A stretch of 64,000 bases of DNA from an uncultured Planctomycetota bacterium (GTDB lineage Bacteria; Planctomycetota; Phycisphaerae; UBA1845; Fen-1342): contig CAADGL010000013.1 of the NCBI GenBank assembly GCA_900696525.1, positions 1-64,000 of the forward strand, given 5' to 3'. The notes below the pieces were generated by a model. The model ran no database searches. It was given only the letters and a program-made list of their open reading frames with translations, and was not told where the DNA came from. A program made the translations under genes and the position numbers. The stretch's first letter is position 1, and each line of letters opens with the position of its first letter. Shown piece after piece: positions 46,215 to 54,766 of the stretch.

Positions 46215-46363
46215 TGAAGTGCCTCGCAAATAACTGCCTGTCCCTATGCAGGGTGGGGCGGGCTTCCAGCCCGCCCGAGCGGGCAAGATGCCCGCTCCAC
46301 CCATCCGTGATCCCGCTCCACCCATCCGTGATACCGTCACATTTCTGCGAGGCACCACACTAG
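46211..46363. mobile_element. MITE-like element with 18-bp inverted ends
   Basis: CTAGTGAAGTGCCTCGCA (46211-46228) and TGCGAGGCACCACACTAG (46346-46363) are inverted repeats matching at 16 of 18 bases. Inside are two hairpins, GGGCGGGCTTCCAGCCCGCCC-type and GAGCGGGC/GCCCGCTC, and a direct duplication of CCCGCTCCACCCATCCGTGAT-type sequence. There is no transposase. The left end includes the fur stop codon. It could instead be a REP-like or bidirectional terminator repeat. Confidence 0.6.
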
Positions 46364-46558
46364 CCTCCGCGTTCGGGCCGCGCGTTCGCCCGCCTCGAGA
46401 AACACATCCAGGATTGACGGGGGGATCGTCAGCCCGATCCGTGAACCCGTGCTTGCCGGACGCATTGCGCGCCTCGCGGAAGCGCCCCGGCGAACGGGTG
46501 TCGCGTGCCGTCGCTCCCCTCGCCCGCTCCATGCGCCCCGGCGCGAAACGCGGGCCGT
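46364..46558. other. Intergenic region downstream of the MITE-like element
   Basis: About 195 bases of GC-rich sequence lie between the repeat and the 3' end of the sugar kinase-like gene. I see no gene, promoter or terminator in it. Confidence 0.5.
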
Positions 46559-47668
46559 TCACACCGGCCAGGGCGCCCGGAGGAGTGATTCCAGCAGCGC
46601 GAGCTGGTTGCGGGCGCGCTCGAGGTTCTGTAACGGGCGCGCCGTGTGGTAGTACACGTCGCCCGCGAGGTGGTCCGCAAGGAAACGCGCGGCCTGCTCG
46701 AAGGCGATCACCGGGCCCGCCAGCGGCAGCAGCTCACGCTCCGCGTCGCTTAGGAAGTCGCTCGCCGCCGCCAGGTATCCGCGCCGCAGCGCCTCCAGAT
46801 GATCCGGCCGGACGGCAACCCGCGCCAAGTCAGTCTCGTCTTCACCCGCCGGCGCGGCCATCGAGCGCACCATGTCGCCGAAATCGTGCAGCGCCAGCCC
46901 GGGCATCACCGTGTCAAGATCCACGATGCACAGCGCCGATCCGTCCACCGCGTCGAACAGCACGTTGCTGATCTTGGCGTCATTGTGGACGACACGCCGC
47001 GGCAGGGCCTGCCCACCGCCGGCGCCGCCAAGCGCCCCCGCCAGTTCCGCGTGCCGCTCGATCTGCGCCAGCTCCGCCCGGCATTGCCGCGCGCGGCCGA
47101 GCAGGTCCGCTTCCGCCGCCCGCCGGAGCTGCTCCAGGTGCGCCTTCGTATCGTGAAAGCCCGCGATCGTCTCATGCAGCGGCGGCGGCGGCAGGTCTGA
47201 AAGCCGGGCCTGAAACTCGCCGAAGGCGCGGGCGACCTGCTCGGCCTGGGGCGCGTCGCGGGCTACGAGGTGCGTCGTCGTCCCGTCGATGAATTCGAAC
47301 ATGCGCCACCACGCGGCTTCACATGCCTCGCCGCCCGCGGCGCGGGCCGGGGCCTCCTGTGGCCAGGCAAGACGGCCGTCGCGCGTCGGCACGACGTGCA
47401 GCACGCGGCGGTGGACGTGGGCGACGCCGGCGGCGCGCAGGCCGGCCTCGACATGACGCGTAACGCGGGCGACGTTCTCCATCAGCCTCAGCGGCTCGCG
47501 AAAAACGCGGGTGTTGAGCCGCTGGAGCAGGTAGCCCGGGGCGGCGGCGCCTTCCGCGCGCACGTGATACGACGCGTGGATGTGACCGCCGGACAGGCGG
47601 CGCGCGCCCGTCAGCCTTCCTTCGCAGGCGAACTGGCGGGCTGCCTCGAGGACGCCCGTGCTCGTCAC
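46559..47668 (-). CDS. Aminoglycoside phosphotransferase-fold kinase, NahK-like
   Basis: This 369-residue protein has the APH kinase fold. It shows the catalytic loop HNDAKISNVLFD, the metal-binding IVDLDTVMPGL and HDFGDMVRS, much as in N-acetylhexosamine 1-kinases. Such enzymes phosphorylate a sugar at C1. Its GTG start overlaps the stop of the preceding nucleotidyltransferase gene (GTGA), so kinase and nucleotidyltransferase are made together and could turn a free sugar into an NDP-sugar. The exact sugar is not known. Confidence 0.82.
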   Translation of the reverse strand: MTSTGVLEAARQFACEGRLTGARRLSGGHIHASYHVRAEGAAAPGYLLQRLNTRVFREPLRLMENVARVTRHVEAGLRAAGVAHVHRRVLHVVPTRDGRLAWPQEAPARAAGGEACEAAWWRMFEFIDGTTTHLVARDAPQAEQVARAFGEFQARLSDLPPPPLHETIAGFHDTKAHLEQLRRAAEADLLGRARQCRAELAQIERHAELAGALGGAGGGQALPRRVVHNDAKISNVLFDAVDGSALCIVDLDTVMPGLALHDFGDMVRSMAAPAGEDETDLARVAVRPDHLEALRRGYLAAASDFLSDAERELLPLAGPVIAFEQAARFLADHLAGDVYYHTARPLQNLERARNQLALLESLLRAPWPV

Positions 47669-48561
47669 GGCCAGAGGTTCCGAGGGTAGGTGCCGCGTTC
47701 GACGAGCGCGCCGATGTGGGCGCGCACCGCCGGCAGGTCATCGCGATGCGTGATGCCGCACCAGCGCTCCGATGTCAGCGCGACGCGCACCCGGGCGGCG
47801 CCGGCGTCAATGGCCTCCTGCACCGCGACGGGCAGGTAGTACTCCGCGGCGGCGGATGTCCCGTTCTTCTCGAGGAACGCCCTGAAGCCGCGCCGCAGGT
47901 GGTCGAAGAACCCGGCGCCGAAGGCCCACAGGTTCATCGAGACGGGCGTATCACCTGCAAGCGCATGGCGGCCCGACTGGTCCTCGTAGACGCCGTCGCC
48001 GCCTTGCTTCTCGATTCTCGTGATCTCGGTGATGCGTTTCAGCGTCGGCGGTGCGCCTTGCCCGAGCGAGCACACGCCGCGCGAGACCGCGCCGTGCTCC
48101 GAGAGCGTGTCACGCAGACGGTAGGCGACGAGAATCCACGTTCCCGGTTCGGCGCCGGAAATGCCGGAGAGCGGCGCGTAGGACTCCGGCCCGTAGAAGT
48201 CATCGGCGTTGGCCACAGCGAACGGCCCCTGCACGGTCGCGGCGGCGGCAAGTACTGCGTGCGCCGTTCCCCACGGCCTGGTGCGTCCCGGAGGCGGCGC
48301 GAAGCCCACCGGCAGGTCGTCGATGCGCTGAAACGCGTACTCGACCGGGATGTGCCGGGCAATGCGGTCGCCAAGCCGCTCGCGGAAGTCCGCCAGCATC
48401 TCCTCGCGGATCACGCACACCAGCCTTCCGAACCCGGCGCGCTTCGCGTCATACGCCGAGTAGTCCAGGATCGTCCCCCCGGGGCCGACCGTTTCGAGCT
48501 GCTTCAGCCCTCCGAAACGGCTGCCGATGCCGGCGGCCAGGAACACGAGCGTCGGTTGCAT
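47665..48561 (-). CDS. Sugar-1-phosphate nucleotidyltransferase
   Basis: This 298-residue protein has the GT-A nucleotidyltransferase fold, with an N-terminal FLAAGIGSRFGGLKQ loop and a VANADDFYG metal site. It resembles UTP-glucose-1-phosphate uridylyltransferases, although the usual GxGTR is varied. A GGAGGG site precedes the ATG at 48561. It is coupled to the NahK-like kinase gene, so its substrate is probably the sugar 1-phosphate that kinase makes. Confidence 0.85.
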   Translation of the reverse strand: MQPTLVFLAAGIGSRFGGLKQLETVGPGGTILDYSAYDAKRAGFGRLVCVIREEMLADFRERLGDRIARHIPVEYAFQRIDDLPVGFAPPPGRTRPWGTAHAVLAAAATVQGPFAVANADDFYGPESYAPLSGISGAEPGTWILVAYRLRDTLSEHGAVSRGVCSLGQGAPPTLKRITEITRIEKQGGDGVYEDQSGRHALAGDTPVSMNLWAFGAGFFDHLRRGFRAFLEKNGTSAAAEYYLPVAVQEAIDAGAARVRVALTSERWCGITHRDDLPAVRAHIGALVERGTYPRNLWP

Positions 48562-48597
48562 TCACCCTCCCCAGCCCCGCGCGCTCAGCACGCGGGA

Positions 48598-49068
48598 TCA
48601 CGCCATCGGCTTGCCGAGCAAACGCCGCTTCTCACGCAGGTGGCGCAGGTGGTTCTCGACGTGCGCCTCGGCGTATTCGAGCATGCCCCGCAGCGTCAGC
48701 GTGCCGCGCTCGCTGTGCACCGCAGTCCGGCCATACTCCTCTTCCGGAACCAGGCGCAGCAGCTCCGCCGTCGCCTGCCGCAACTGCCGGAACAGCCCGG
48801 CCGCCGCGGCGACGTCGCGCCGCGGGTATTGCAGCCGGGCGGCGAAGCGGTTCTCGTTGTAGCCGATCAGCAGCGCGTTGTCCTCGGCGATCAGCCGCTT
48901 GATGCGGTCGGCGTCCACCAGTTCGCTGTCCGTCAGGTGCAGCACGATCTGGCGGATGCTCCAGGTCCCGGGGATCGGGAAGCTGTCGATCTCCGCAGGC
49001 GTCAGGCCCGCGATGCCCCGTTGCAGCACATCCGCCCCGCTTGCGTAGCGCTCGATGAGTTCTCGCAT
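48598..49068 (-). CDS. DinB-family four-helix protein
   Basis: This 156-residue protein has the DinB/YfiT-like fold. The likely metal-binding histidines are in VLHLTDSE and HVENHLRHL. In the family these proteins include thiol transferases and many of unknown role. GAGG lies 5 bases before the ATG at 49068, which decides the start; the longer open frame upstream lacks family sequence. The next gene on the strand begins 36 bases later. Confidence 0.8.
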   Translation of the reverse strand: MRELIERYASGADVLQRGIAGLTPAEIDSFPIPGTWSIRQIVLHLTDSELVDADRIKRLIAEDNALLIGYNENRFAARLQYPRRDVAAAAGLFRQLRQATAELLRLVPEEEYGRTAVHSERGTLTLRGMLEYAEAHVENHLRHLREKRRLLGKPMA

Positions 49069-49201
49069 CTCGTCCTCGTGCAGCCTGCGTGACGCTGCCA
49101 GGCGTTCGCAAACATCATGCCGCGGTCGCGGCGCCGCGGTCCCGCCCCAATAAGATACGCGTGCCGGCGCGCCGTCGAAACGCCCGGCCGGGAAACGCCG
49201 C

Positions 49202-49684
49202 ATGTTCGACCCTTCGCCCCCGGAACTCGACCACCGTTACATGCGCGAGGCGCTCGACCAGGCCCGCCGGGCCCTCGAGAGCGACGACGTGCCGGTCGGC
49301 GCGGTGGTGGTGCGCGGCGGACGGATCGTGGGGCGCGGGTACAACCAGCGTGAGAAGCTTCAGGACCCCACGGCTCACGCCGAGATGATCGCCCTGACCG
49401 CCGCCGCCGCGGACGTCGGACACTGGCGGCTGGAGGACTGCACGCTGTACGTAACGCTGGAGCCGTGCCCGATGTGCGCAGGAGCGCTGGTGCTGGCGCG
49501 GGTCGCGCGGATGGTCTACGGCGCGGCCGATCCGAAGGGCGGCGCGTGCGGCTCGCTCTACACGCTCACGCAGGATCCGCGGCTGAATCACCGGGTCGAG
49601 ACGCTGGGCGGCGTGCTGGCGGAAGACTGCGCCGAGCTGCTGCGGGCGTTCTTCAGACGCCGCCGCGACCTGGGCGAGAAATAG
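49202..49684 (+). CDS. tadA: tRNA-specific adenosine deaminase
   Basis: TadA converts A34 to inosine in the tRNA wobble position. The 160-residue protein has the zinc motif HAE (H59-A-E61) and PCPMC (C89, C92), and the family C-terminal helix. It is the usual length. The start at ATG 49202 matches the conserved [12 protein letters not shown] helix beginning at about residue 14. It converges with the Bat-type operon 8 bases away. Confidence 0.92.
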   Translation: MFDPSPPELDHRYMREALDQARRALESDDVPVGAVVVRGGRIVGRGYNQREKLQDPTAHAEMIALTAAAADVGHWRLEDCTLYVTLEPCPMCAGALVLARVARMVYGAADPKGGACGSLYTLTQDPRLNHRVETLGGVLAEDCAELLRAFFRRRRDLGEK

Positions 49685-49692
49685 CCGGCCCG

Positions 49693-50610
49693 TCACCAGT
49701 CCTTGTCGACCGGACGGATGCGCTGCCGGGCGCGCAGCGCCTCGCGCCGGGCTTTCTCGGCGTCGCGGATCATCTGCAACAGCCGCTGGGCCTCCTCCGG
49801 CGACATTCTGATCTCGGGCGAAGGGGGTTGCTCGCCGGCGGCGTCATCCTGCGACGATTGGGGTTCTGGCCGCGGGGCGCTGTTCGGGTCCTGCTGCCGG
49901 TTCGGATCGTTGGGATCAGGCTGCGGCTGCCGCCGCTGCTGCGAGTTCGGGTCCTGCTGGTCATTGTCCGGCGGTTGCTGCTGCTGCTGCGGGTCGCTGC
50001 GGTCCGAGGGCTGCGACTGCGGGTTCTGCTGCTGGTCCTGGTCCTGCTCGTCCTGCTGATCCTGGTTGGGCTGCGAGCTGGGCTGGCTCTGCGGCTGAGA
50101 CTGCGGCGGCGGCTGCTCCTCGATCTGCTTCTTCAGCCGGGCGGCCAATTCGAGGTTCGCGCGGGCGTTGGCGTTGCGCGGGTCGAGCCGCAGGGAATCG
50201 CGATACTGTGCGACGGCCTCGTCGAGCAGCTTGAGCGCCGCGGGCGGCTGGGGCGGGTCGGCGGAGGCCGCCTCAAGGGCCTTTTCGTAGTGGCAGTTGC
50301 CGATGTTGTAGCGCGACTGCGCCTCGAATGCCGCGTCGCGCAGGCCCGCGGCCCGCACCCACAGCTCGCGTGCGTCGTCGAGACGCCCCAGCTTGAACAG
50401 CGCCGCGGCCTTGTCGTGCAGCAGCTCGGGCAGGATGCGCTCGTTGCCCTCTTCCGGAACCCGCTCGAAAGCCGCGAGCGCTTCCTGGTAGCGCCCGGCC
50501 TGGTAGTCGGCGTGGCCCTGCTCCATGAGCCGGCGCGCCGGAGAGTCGGCGCGCGCCGCCGCGACGGCCGTCAGCAGCGCCAGCGCGCCCATCGACGCAG
50601 CGCGTCTCAT
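49693..50610 (-). CDS. TPR protein of Bat operon (BatC-like)
   Basis: This 305-residue exported protein has a signal peptide (about 1-22) and TPR repeats (about 30-150: YQAGRYQEALAAFERV and relatives). A long Gln/Pro/Asp-rich low-complexity region (about 155-255) follows, then a charged helix. BatC/BatE-type TPR proteins accompany VWA proteins in this operon type. The ATG at 50610 overlaps the upstream stop (ATGA). The PQ-rich linker is probably disordered. Confidence 0.8.
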   Translation of the reverse strand: MRRAASMGALALLTAVAAARADSPARRLMEQGHADYQAGRYQEALAAFERVPEEGNERILPELLHDKAAALFKLGRLDDARELWVRAAGLRDAAFEAQSRYNIGNCHYEKALEAASADPPQPPAALKLLDEAVAQYRDSLRLDPRNANARANLELAARLKKQIEEQPPPQSQPQSQPSSQPNQDQQDEQDQDQQQNPQSQPSDRSDPQQQQQPPDNDQQDPNSQQRRQPQPDPNDPNRQQDPNSAPRPEPQSSQDDAAGEQPPSPEIRMSPEEAQRLLQMIRDAEKARREALRARQRIRPVDKDW

Positions 50611-51674
50611 GCGGCGGCTCCCTTCTCGACGCTCAACGATACGGCCGACGGACGCAGGCGGGGTCCGTCGCGCAGCAACGAGTCGGCCAGCAGCAGCGCC
50701 AGGGCCGCGGCGGCGAACCACTGGAACTGCGCCGGCAGCGGGATGCGCTGCATCTGCTCCTGCTCCTGGACATTGACGAAGGGCACGACCGCCTCGCGGT
50801 AGATCTCGCCCAGGTCGAAATTCCGCGTGCCGGCGCCGACGAAACGGTTCAGCGGCGAGGCGGCGGCGACCTGCCGGAGCTGCGCGAAATCAGCCTTGCT
50901 CCAGACGGTTTCGCCGTGGTACTCCAGGTAGGTCTCGCCCGCCGCGCCGGCGACCGGGACGCGCGCCCCCTCACGGGGGTCGCCCATGGCGATGGCCACA
51001 ACGGGAATCCTGCTTTCTTCCCACAGCTTCTGCGCGGCCTCGACCGGGAAGCTGTCGTGGTCCTCGCCGTCGGTGATCAGCAGCACGACGCGCGTCGTAT
51101 CGAGCTTGTCGTCGAACGCCGTCGCCGCGCGGCGCAGCGCGTCGCCGATCATCGTTCCCCCCTGGAGCGCGCTGGCCGTGGTCGTGTCTTCGAGCGCCAG
51201 GCGGAAGAACCCGTAGTCCGTCGTCAGCGGGCACATCAGCACCGCCTGGCCGGCGAAGGCGATCAGGCCCACGCGGTCGCCGCCCAGCGCCGGCAGCAGG
51301 TCATCGCGGATCGCCAGCTTGGCGCGCTCCAGGCGGTTCGGCGTAACGTCGCGCGCCAGCATCGAGCGCGAGGTGTCCAGCACGATCATCAGGTCGATGC
51401 CGCGGCGCTGCACGCGCACCTCGCGCTCGCCCCAGCGCGGGCCGATGATCGCCGCCGTCAGCAGCGTCAGGCAGGCGCCGACCAGCGCCAGGCGCAGCAG
51501 CGCCGCGGGCCAGCTCACGCGCGGCGCCAGCCGGGCGACCAGCAGCGGCCCCGCGAAGCGTTGCATGGCCCGGCGCCGCTGCCAGACGCCGTACACCCCG
51601 GCCAGGGCCACGAGCAGCACCACCCACAGCAGGTGCAGCCAGCGCAGGTCATCGAATGCCAGTTCGCTTCTCAC
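50607..51674 (-). CDS. VWA-domain membrane protein (BatB-like)
   Basis: This 355-residue protein has two N-terminal membrane segments (about 13-30, 56-76), a von Willebrand A domain with intact MIDAS (D100-T-S102-R-S104), and a C-terminal membrane segment. BatA/BatB proteins are thought to form membrane complexes with DUF58 and a MoxR ATPase in cell-envelope stress or maturation. The start is a GTG. The gene upstream ends 37 bases before. Confidence 0.88.
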   Translation of the reverse strand: MRSELAFDDLRWLHLLWVVLLVALAGVYGVWQRRRAMQRFAGPLLVARLAPRVSWPAALLRLALVGACLTLLTAAIIGPRWGEREVRVQRRGIDLMIVLDTSRSMLARDVTPNRLERAKLAIRDDLLPALGGDRVGLIAFAGQAVLMCPLTTDYGFFRLALEDTTTASALQGGTMIGDALRRAATAFDDKLDTTRVVLLITDGEDHDSFPVEAAQKLWEESRIPVVAIAMGDPREGARVPVAGAAGETYLEYHGETVWSKADFAQLRQVAAASPLNRFVGAGTRNFDLGEIYREAVVPFVNVQEQEQMQRIPLPAQFQWFAAAALALLLADSLLRDGPRLRPSAVSLSVEKGAAA

Positions 51675-51711
51675 GCTTCGTCCAACGTCCCACCGAGCCC
51701 GCCATCGCGCG

Positions 51712-52749
51712 CTACGGTATTTTCCTCAGCCAGGTCGCGTCGAGCAGACCCTGGAGCGCCAGGGCGGCGAACGCGGCCACGAGCCACGGCCGCGCCCAGT
51801 CGTCCCACTGCGAAAAGCGGCGCTCCTCGACCTTCGTGCGCTCCATCTGGTCGATCTCCTGATAGACCTTGTGCAATGAGGCCGCGTCCGACGCCTGGAA
51901 GTACCGCCCGCCCGTGACGCGCGCGATCTCGCGCAGGTCCTCATCCTCCAGCGGCAGCCGCCCGAAGAGCGGGTTGCCGATGACGCGGCCGGTACCGGCC
52001 TGGATCGTGTACACCTTGATTCCGTGCAGCGCGGCGAGCGCGCCGGCCTGCCTGGGCTCCACGATGCCCCGGTTGTTCTCGCCGTCGGTCAGCAGGATGA
52101 CGACGCGGCTGGTGATCTTGAGCTGCTCGCCCGACCCGACGGTGCGCTTCAGGTCGCGCAGGCGTTCGACCGCCAGCGCCAGCCCGTCGCCGATCGCGGT
52201 GCCGTCCTCGTCGGCGCGGCCGCGCGGCACGATCTCCACCTGGTCCAGCACGCGCAGCAGGTTGTCATGATCCAGCGTCAGCGGGCACACGCTGTCGGCG
52301 TAGCCCGCGAAGCGCACCATGCCGATCAGGTCGTTCGGCCGCCCGGGCAGCGTGCCGTCGCCCTTCACGAAGCGCCGGAACACGTCCTTCACCACGTCCA
52401 GCCGCGTCTGACGCGCCCCGGGCGGCGACAGGTCGAGATCCACCATGCTCCCCGAGTTGTCGATCACCATCTGGATCGCGATGCCCTCCGCGAAGACGCG
52501 CGTCGAGGCGTTCGGCGTCTGCGGCCGCGCCGCGCCGATCACCAGGCACGTCAGCGCCGCGCTCCGCAGCACCGGCAGCACGCCCCGCCACCCGCGGCCG
52601 CCGCCACCCTTCGCCGCCGCCACCACCGTCAGCCCGGAGAATCTGAGCACCGGCCGGCGCCACTCCCGGCTCCAGAGCCACCAGAGCAGCGGCAGCGCCA
52701 GCAGCGCCAGCAGCATCAGCGGCGACGCCAGTCGAACCTCCGTCATCAT
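51712..52749 (-). CDS. VWA-domain membrane protein (BatA-like)
   Basis: This 345-residue protein has the same architecture as the next gene: N-terminal membrane segments, MIDAS D97-N-S99-G-S101, and a C-terminal membrane helix. The two VWA genes are adjacent paralogues, as in other bat operons. GGAG lies upstream and its ATG overlaps the preceding stop (ATGA), so it is coupled to the BatD-like gene. Confidence 0.9.
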   Translation of the reverse strand: MMTEVRLASPLMLLALLALPLLWWLWSREWRRPVLRFSGLTVVAAAKGGGGRGWRGVLPVLRSAALTCLVIGAARPQTPNASTRVFAEGIAIQMVIDNSGSMVDLDLSPPGARQTRLDVVKDVFRRFVKGDGTLPGRPNDLIGMVRFAGYADSVCPLTLDHDNLLRVLDQVEIVPRGRADEDGTAIGDGLALAVERLRDLKRTVGSGEQLKITSRVVILLTDGENNRGIVEPRQAGALAALHGIKVYTIQAGTGRVIGNPLFGRLPLEDEDLREIARVTGGRYFQASDAASLHKVYQEIDQMERTKVEERRFSQWDDWARPWLVAAFAALALQGLLDATWLRKIP

Positions 52750-53822
52750 GTCAGGGCCACTCCACCGGCCGCGCCGGACGCCCCCTGCCCCACGTCCGCG
52801 AGCCCTGTCCCCGCCGTCCCGCGGATGAACGCCACGGCCTTCTGCATGGCCTGCTCAGCGTCGGCGGGCGCCGGAGCGAGCGCGGCGTACTTGACCAGGT
52901 CGATCGCCGCCAAATAGGCTGCGAGCGAGTCGCGGTCGAAAGGCAGCGCGGCGCGCCGATCTGACAGGCTCTGCATGAACTCCTCGGTGGTCATCTCCGG
53001 CGCCGCGAGCCCGAACCGGCGCTCGATGTAGGTCCGCACGATCTCGCTCATCCGATAGTAGTGCTCGCGCGGCCGCCCGGCCGCCACCAGCCCCGCCGAC
53101 GCCAACCGCCCCAGCTCCTGCAACGCCCATTGCTCGGGCGTCAGCGGCGGCGGCGGGCGGCTGAGCCAGCGCACCACCAGCCAGGCCCCCAGCCCGATCA
53201 CCCCCAGCCCGGCCAAGGCGGCCAGCGCCAGCGCCGCAACCATCCACGCCGGCAGCGGCGGCCGCGGCGGCACGATCGTGCCGGTGATGTCGCGCGGCGC
53301 GGCGACGCTGTCCTGCGTCGTGAGCGCCGAGAGCACTTCGACTCTCAGTGATTCAGTCGCCAGCTCCTGGTCGAGCGCGGCCGGAGCGCGGCCGTCGACG
53401 ACACGGGCGTAGCGCGCGACCAGCGGCGGGATCTCCAGCTCGCCCGACAGCAGCGACTCGACGCGGTACCGCCGGCTCCACAACAGCCCACCCTCGGCCG
53501 CCGGACGACACGCGGCTTCGGATGCGTCGATCACGCGCAGCGCTCCCAGCGCGTTCGGATCGGGCAGCGTCGCCACGTACTCATCGGGCGTATGCAGGCG
53601 CAGCTCGATCGTGATGGCGTCGCCGACCCACGCCTGCCGCGGCGACACGGCGGCGCTGAGTCGCAGCGGCCCGCGCTCGACCGTCGATTGCAGCGATTCG
53701 GGCGTCGGCGGCGCGGCGCGCGAGCAGCCATGCAGCAGCACTGCCGCCAGCGCGGCCGCGGGCAGAATGCACCGGGCGGCCGCCGCGCCTCTCGCTCGCA
53801 CGCCAGCCGTCACGCGTCTCAC
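52746..53822 (-). CDS. BatD-like lipoprotein with membrane segment
   Basis: This 358-residue protein has a signal peptide and possible lipobox (VLLHGC, cysteine near 33) and a beta-rich region in which binding of partner proteins is likely. A membrane segment (about 196-216) and a cytoplasmic helical tail (YYRMSEIVRTYIERRFG) follow. This resembles the BatD-type proteins of bat operons. It starts at a GTG that overlaps the DUF58 stop (GTGA). Confidence 0.7.
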   Translation of the reverse strand: MRRVTAGVRARGAAAARCILPAAALAAVLLHGCSRAAPPTPESLQSTVERGPLRLSAAVSPRQAWVGDAITIELRLHTPDEYVATLPDPNALGALRVIDASEAACRPAAEGGLLWSRRYRVESLLSGELEIPPLVARYARVVDGRAPAALDQELATESLRVEVLSALTTQDSVAAPRDITGTIVPPRPPLPAWMVAALALAALAGLGVIGLGAWLVVRWLSRPPPPLTPEQWALQELGRLASAGLVAAGRPREHYYRMSEIVRTYIERRFGLAAPEMTTEEFMQSLSDRRAALPFDRDSLAAYLAAIDLVKYAALAPAPADAEQAMQKAVAFIRGTAGTGLADVGQGASGAAGGVALT

Positions 53823-54694
53823 CGTCGCGCCCCCCGCATCCGGAAGAAGCGCCGCACGGGCTCAACGAAGGACTCGCCAGTGACGACGTCGATCATGTCG
53901 ACGCCCAGGCGCCGGAACTGCTGGAGCAGGCCGCGGCGCCGCTCGTCGGCGAGCGCGGCGAACCGGGCGCGAAAGGCCGCCGAGGCGGTGTCGACCAGCA
54001 TCTGGCGGCCGGTCTCCGGGTCGAGCAGCTCGATGTAGCGCACCGGCGGCAGGGCGGACTCGCGCGGATCGCGGACGCTGACCGGGATCAGGTCGTGGCG
54101 GTGGCGGACGATGCGCAGCGCGCGGGAGAAGTCCGGCGCCTGGAAGTCGCTGATGAGGAAAACGACGGCGCGGCGGGTCTGGACGCGGCTGAGGTACTCG
54201 AGGGCGGCCGCCACGTCGGTCCGCCGGCCCGCGGGCCGGTGATACAGCAGCTCGCGCACGACGCGCAGGACGTGGCGCTTGCCCTTGCGCGCCGGCACGA
54301 CGCGCTCGATGCGGTCGGTGAACATGATCAGCCCGACCTTGTCATTGTTGCTGATCGCCGAGAAGGCCAGCGTGGCGCCCAGTTCGGCCACCAGCTCGCT
54401 CTTGAGCTGGTCGCGCGTGCCGAACTCCTGGCTGGCGCTCACGTCCACCAGCAGGATCACCGTCAGCTCGCGCTCCTCGCGGAAGTTCTTGACGAACGGC
54501 CGCCCCACCCGCGCCGTCACGTTCCACTCGATGCTGCGGACATCGTCCCCAGGCTGATACTCGCGAACCTCCTGGAACTCCATCCCCCGACCCTTGAACG
54601 CCGAGTGGTACTGCCCCGCCAGCACGTCGTTGACCAGGGCGGCGGTCAGAATCTGGATCCGGCGGACTTTCCTGATGATCTCGGTGGGAATCAT
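53819..54694 (-). CDS. DUF58-domain protein
   Basis: This 291-residue protein contains the DUF58 signature (YQPGDDVRSIEWNVTAR, preceded by the usual SAFKGRGMEF) and a VWA-like core with LVDVSAS. DUF58 proteins are the standard companions of MoxR AAA+ ATPases and Bat VWA proteins. Here no MoxR gene lies upstream; the next gene in that direction is manA. The ATG at 54694 fits the family N-terminus. Confidence 0.9.
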   Translation of the reverse strand: MIPTEIIRKVRRIQILTAALVNDVLAGQYHSAFKGRGMEFQEVREYQPGDDVRSIEWNVTARVGRPFVKNFREERELTVILLVDVSASQEFGTRDQLKSELVAELGATLAFSAISNNDKVGLIMFTDRIERVVPARKGKRHVLRVVRELLYHRPAGRRTDVAAALEYLSRVQTRRAVVFLISDFQAPDFSRALRIVRHRHDLIPVSVRDPRESALPPVRYIELLDPETGRQMLVDTASAAFRARFAALADERRRGLLQQFRRLGVDMIDVVTGESFVEPVRRFFRMRGARR

Positions 54695-54766
54695 GGCCGA
54701 CGGCTGCTCTCCATCCCGCGCGAACTCCGGTTGCGCATACTAGACGCGGATCGGGCCGCCCTTCCG

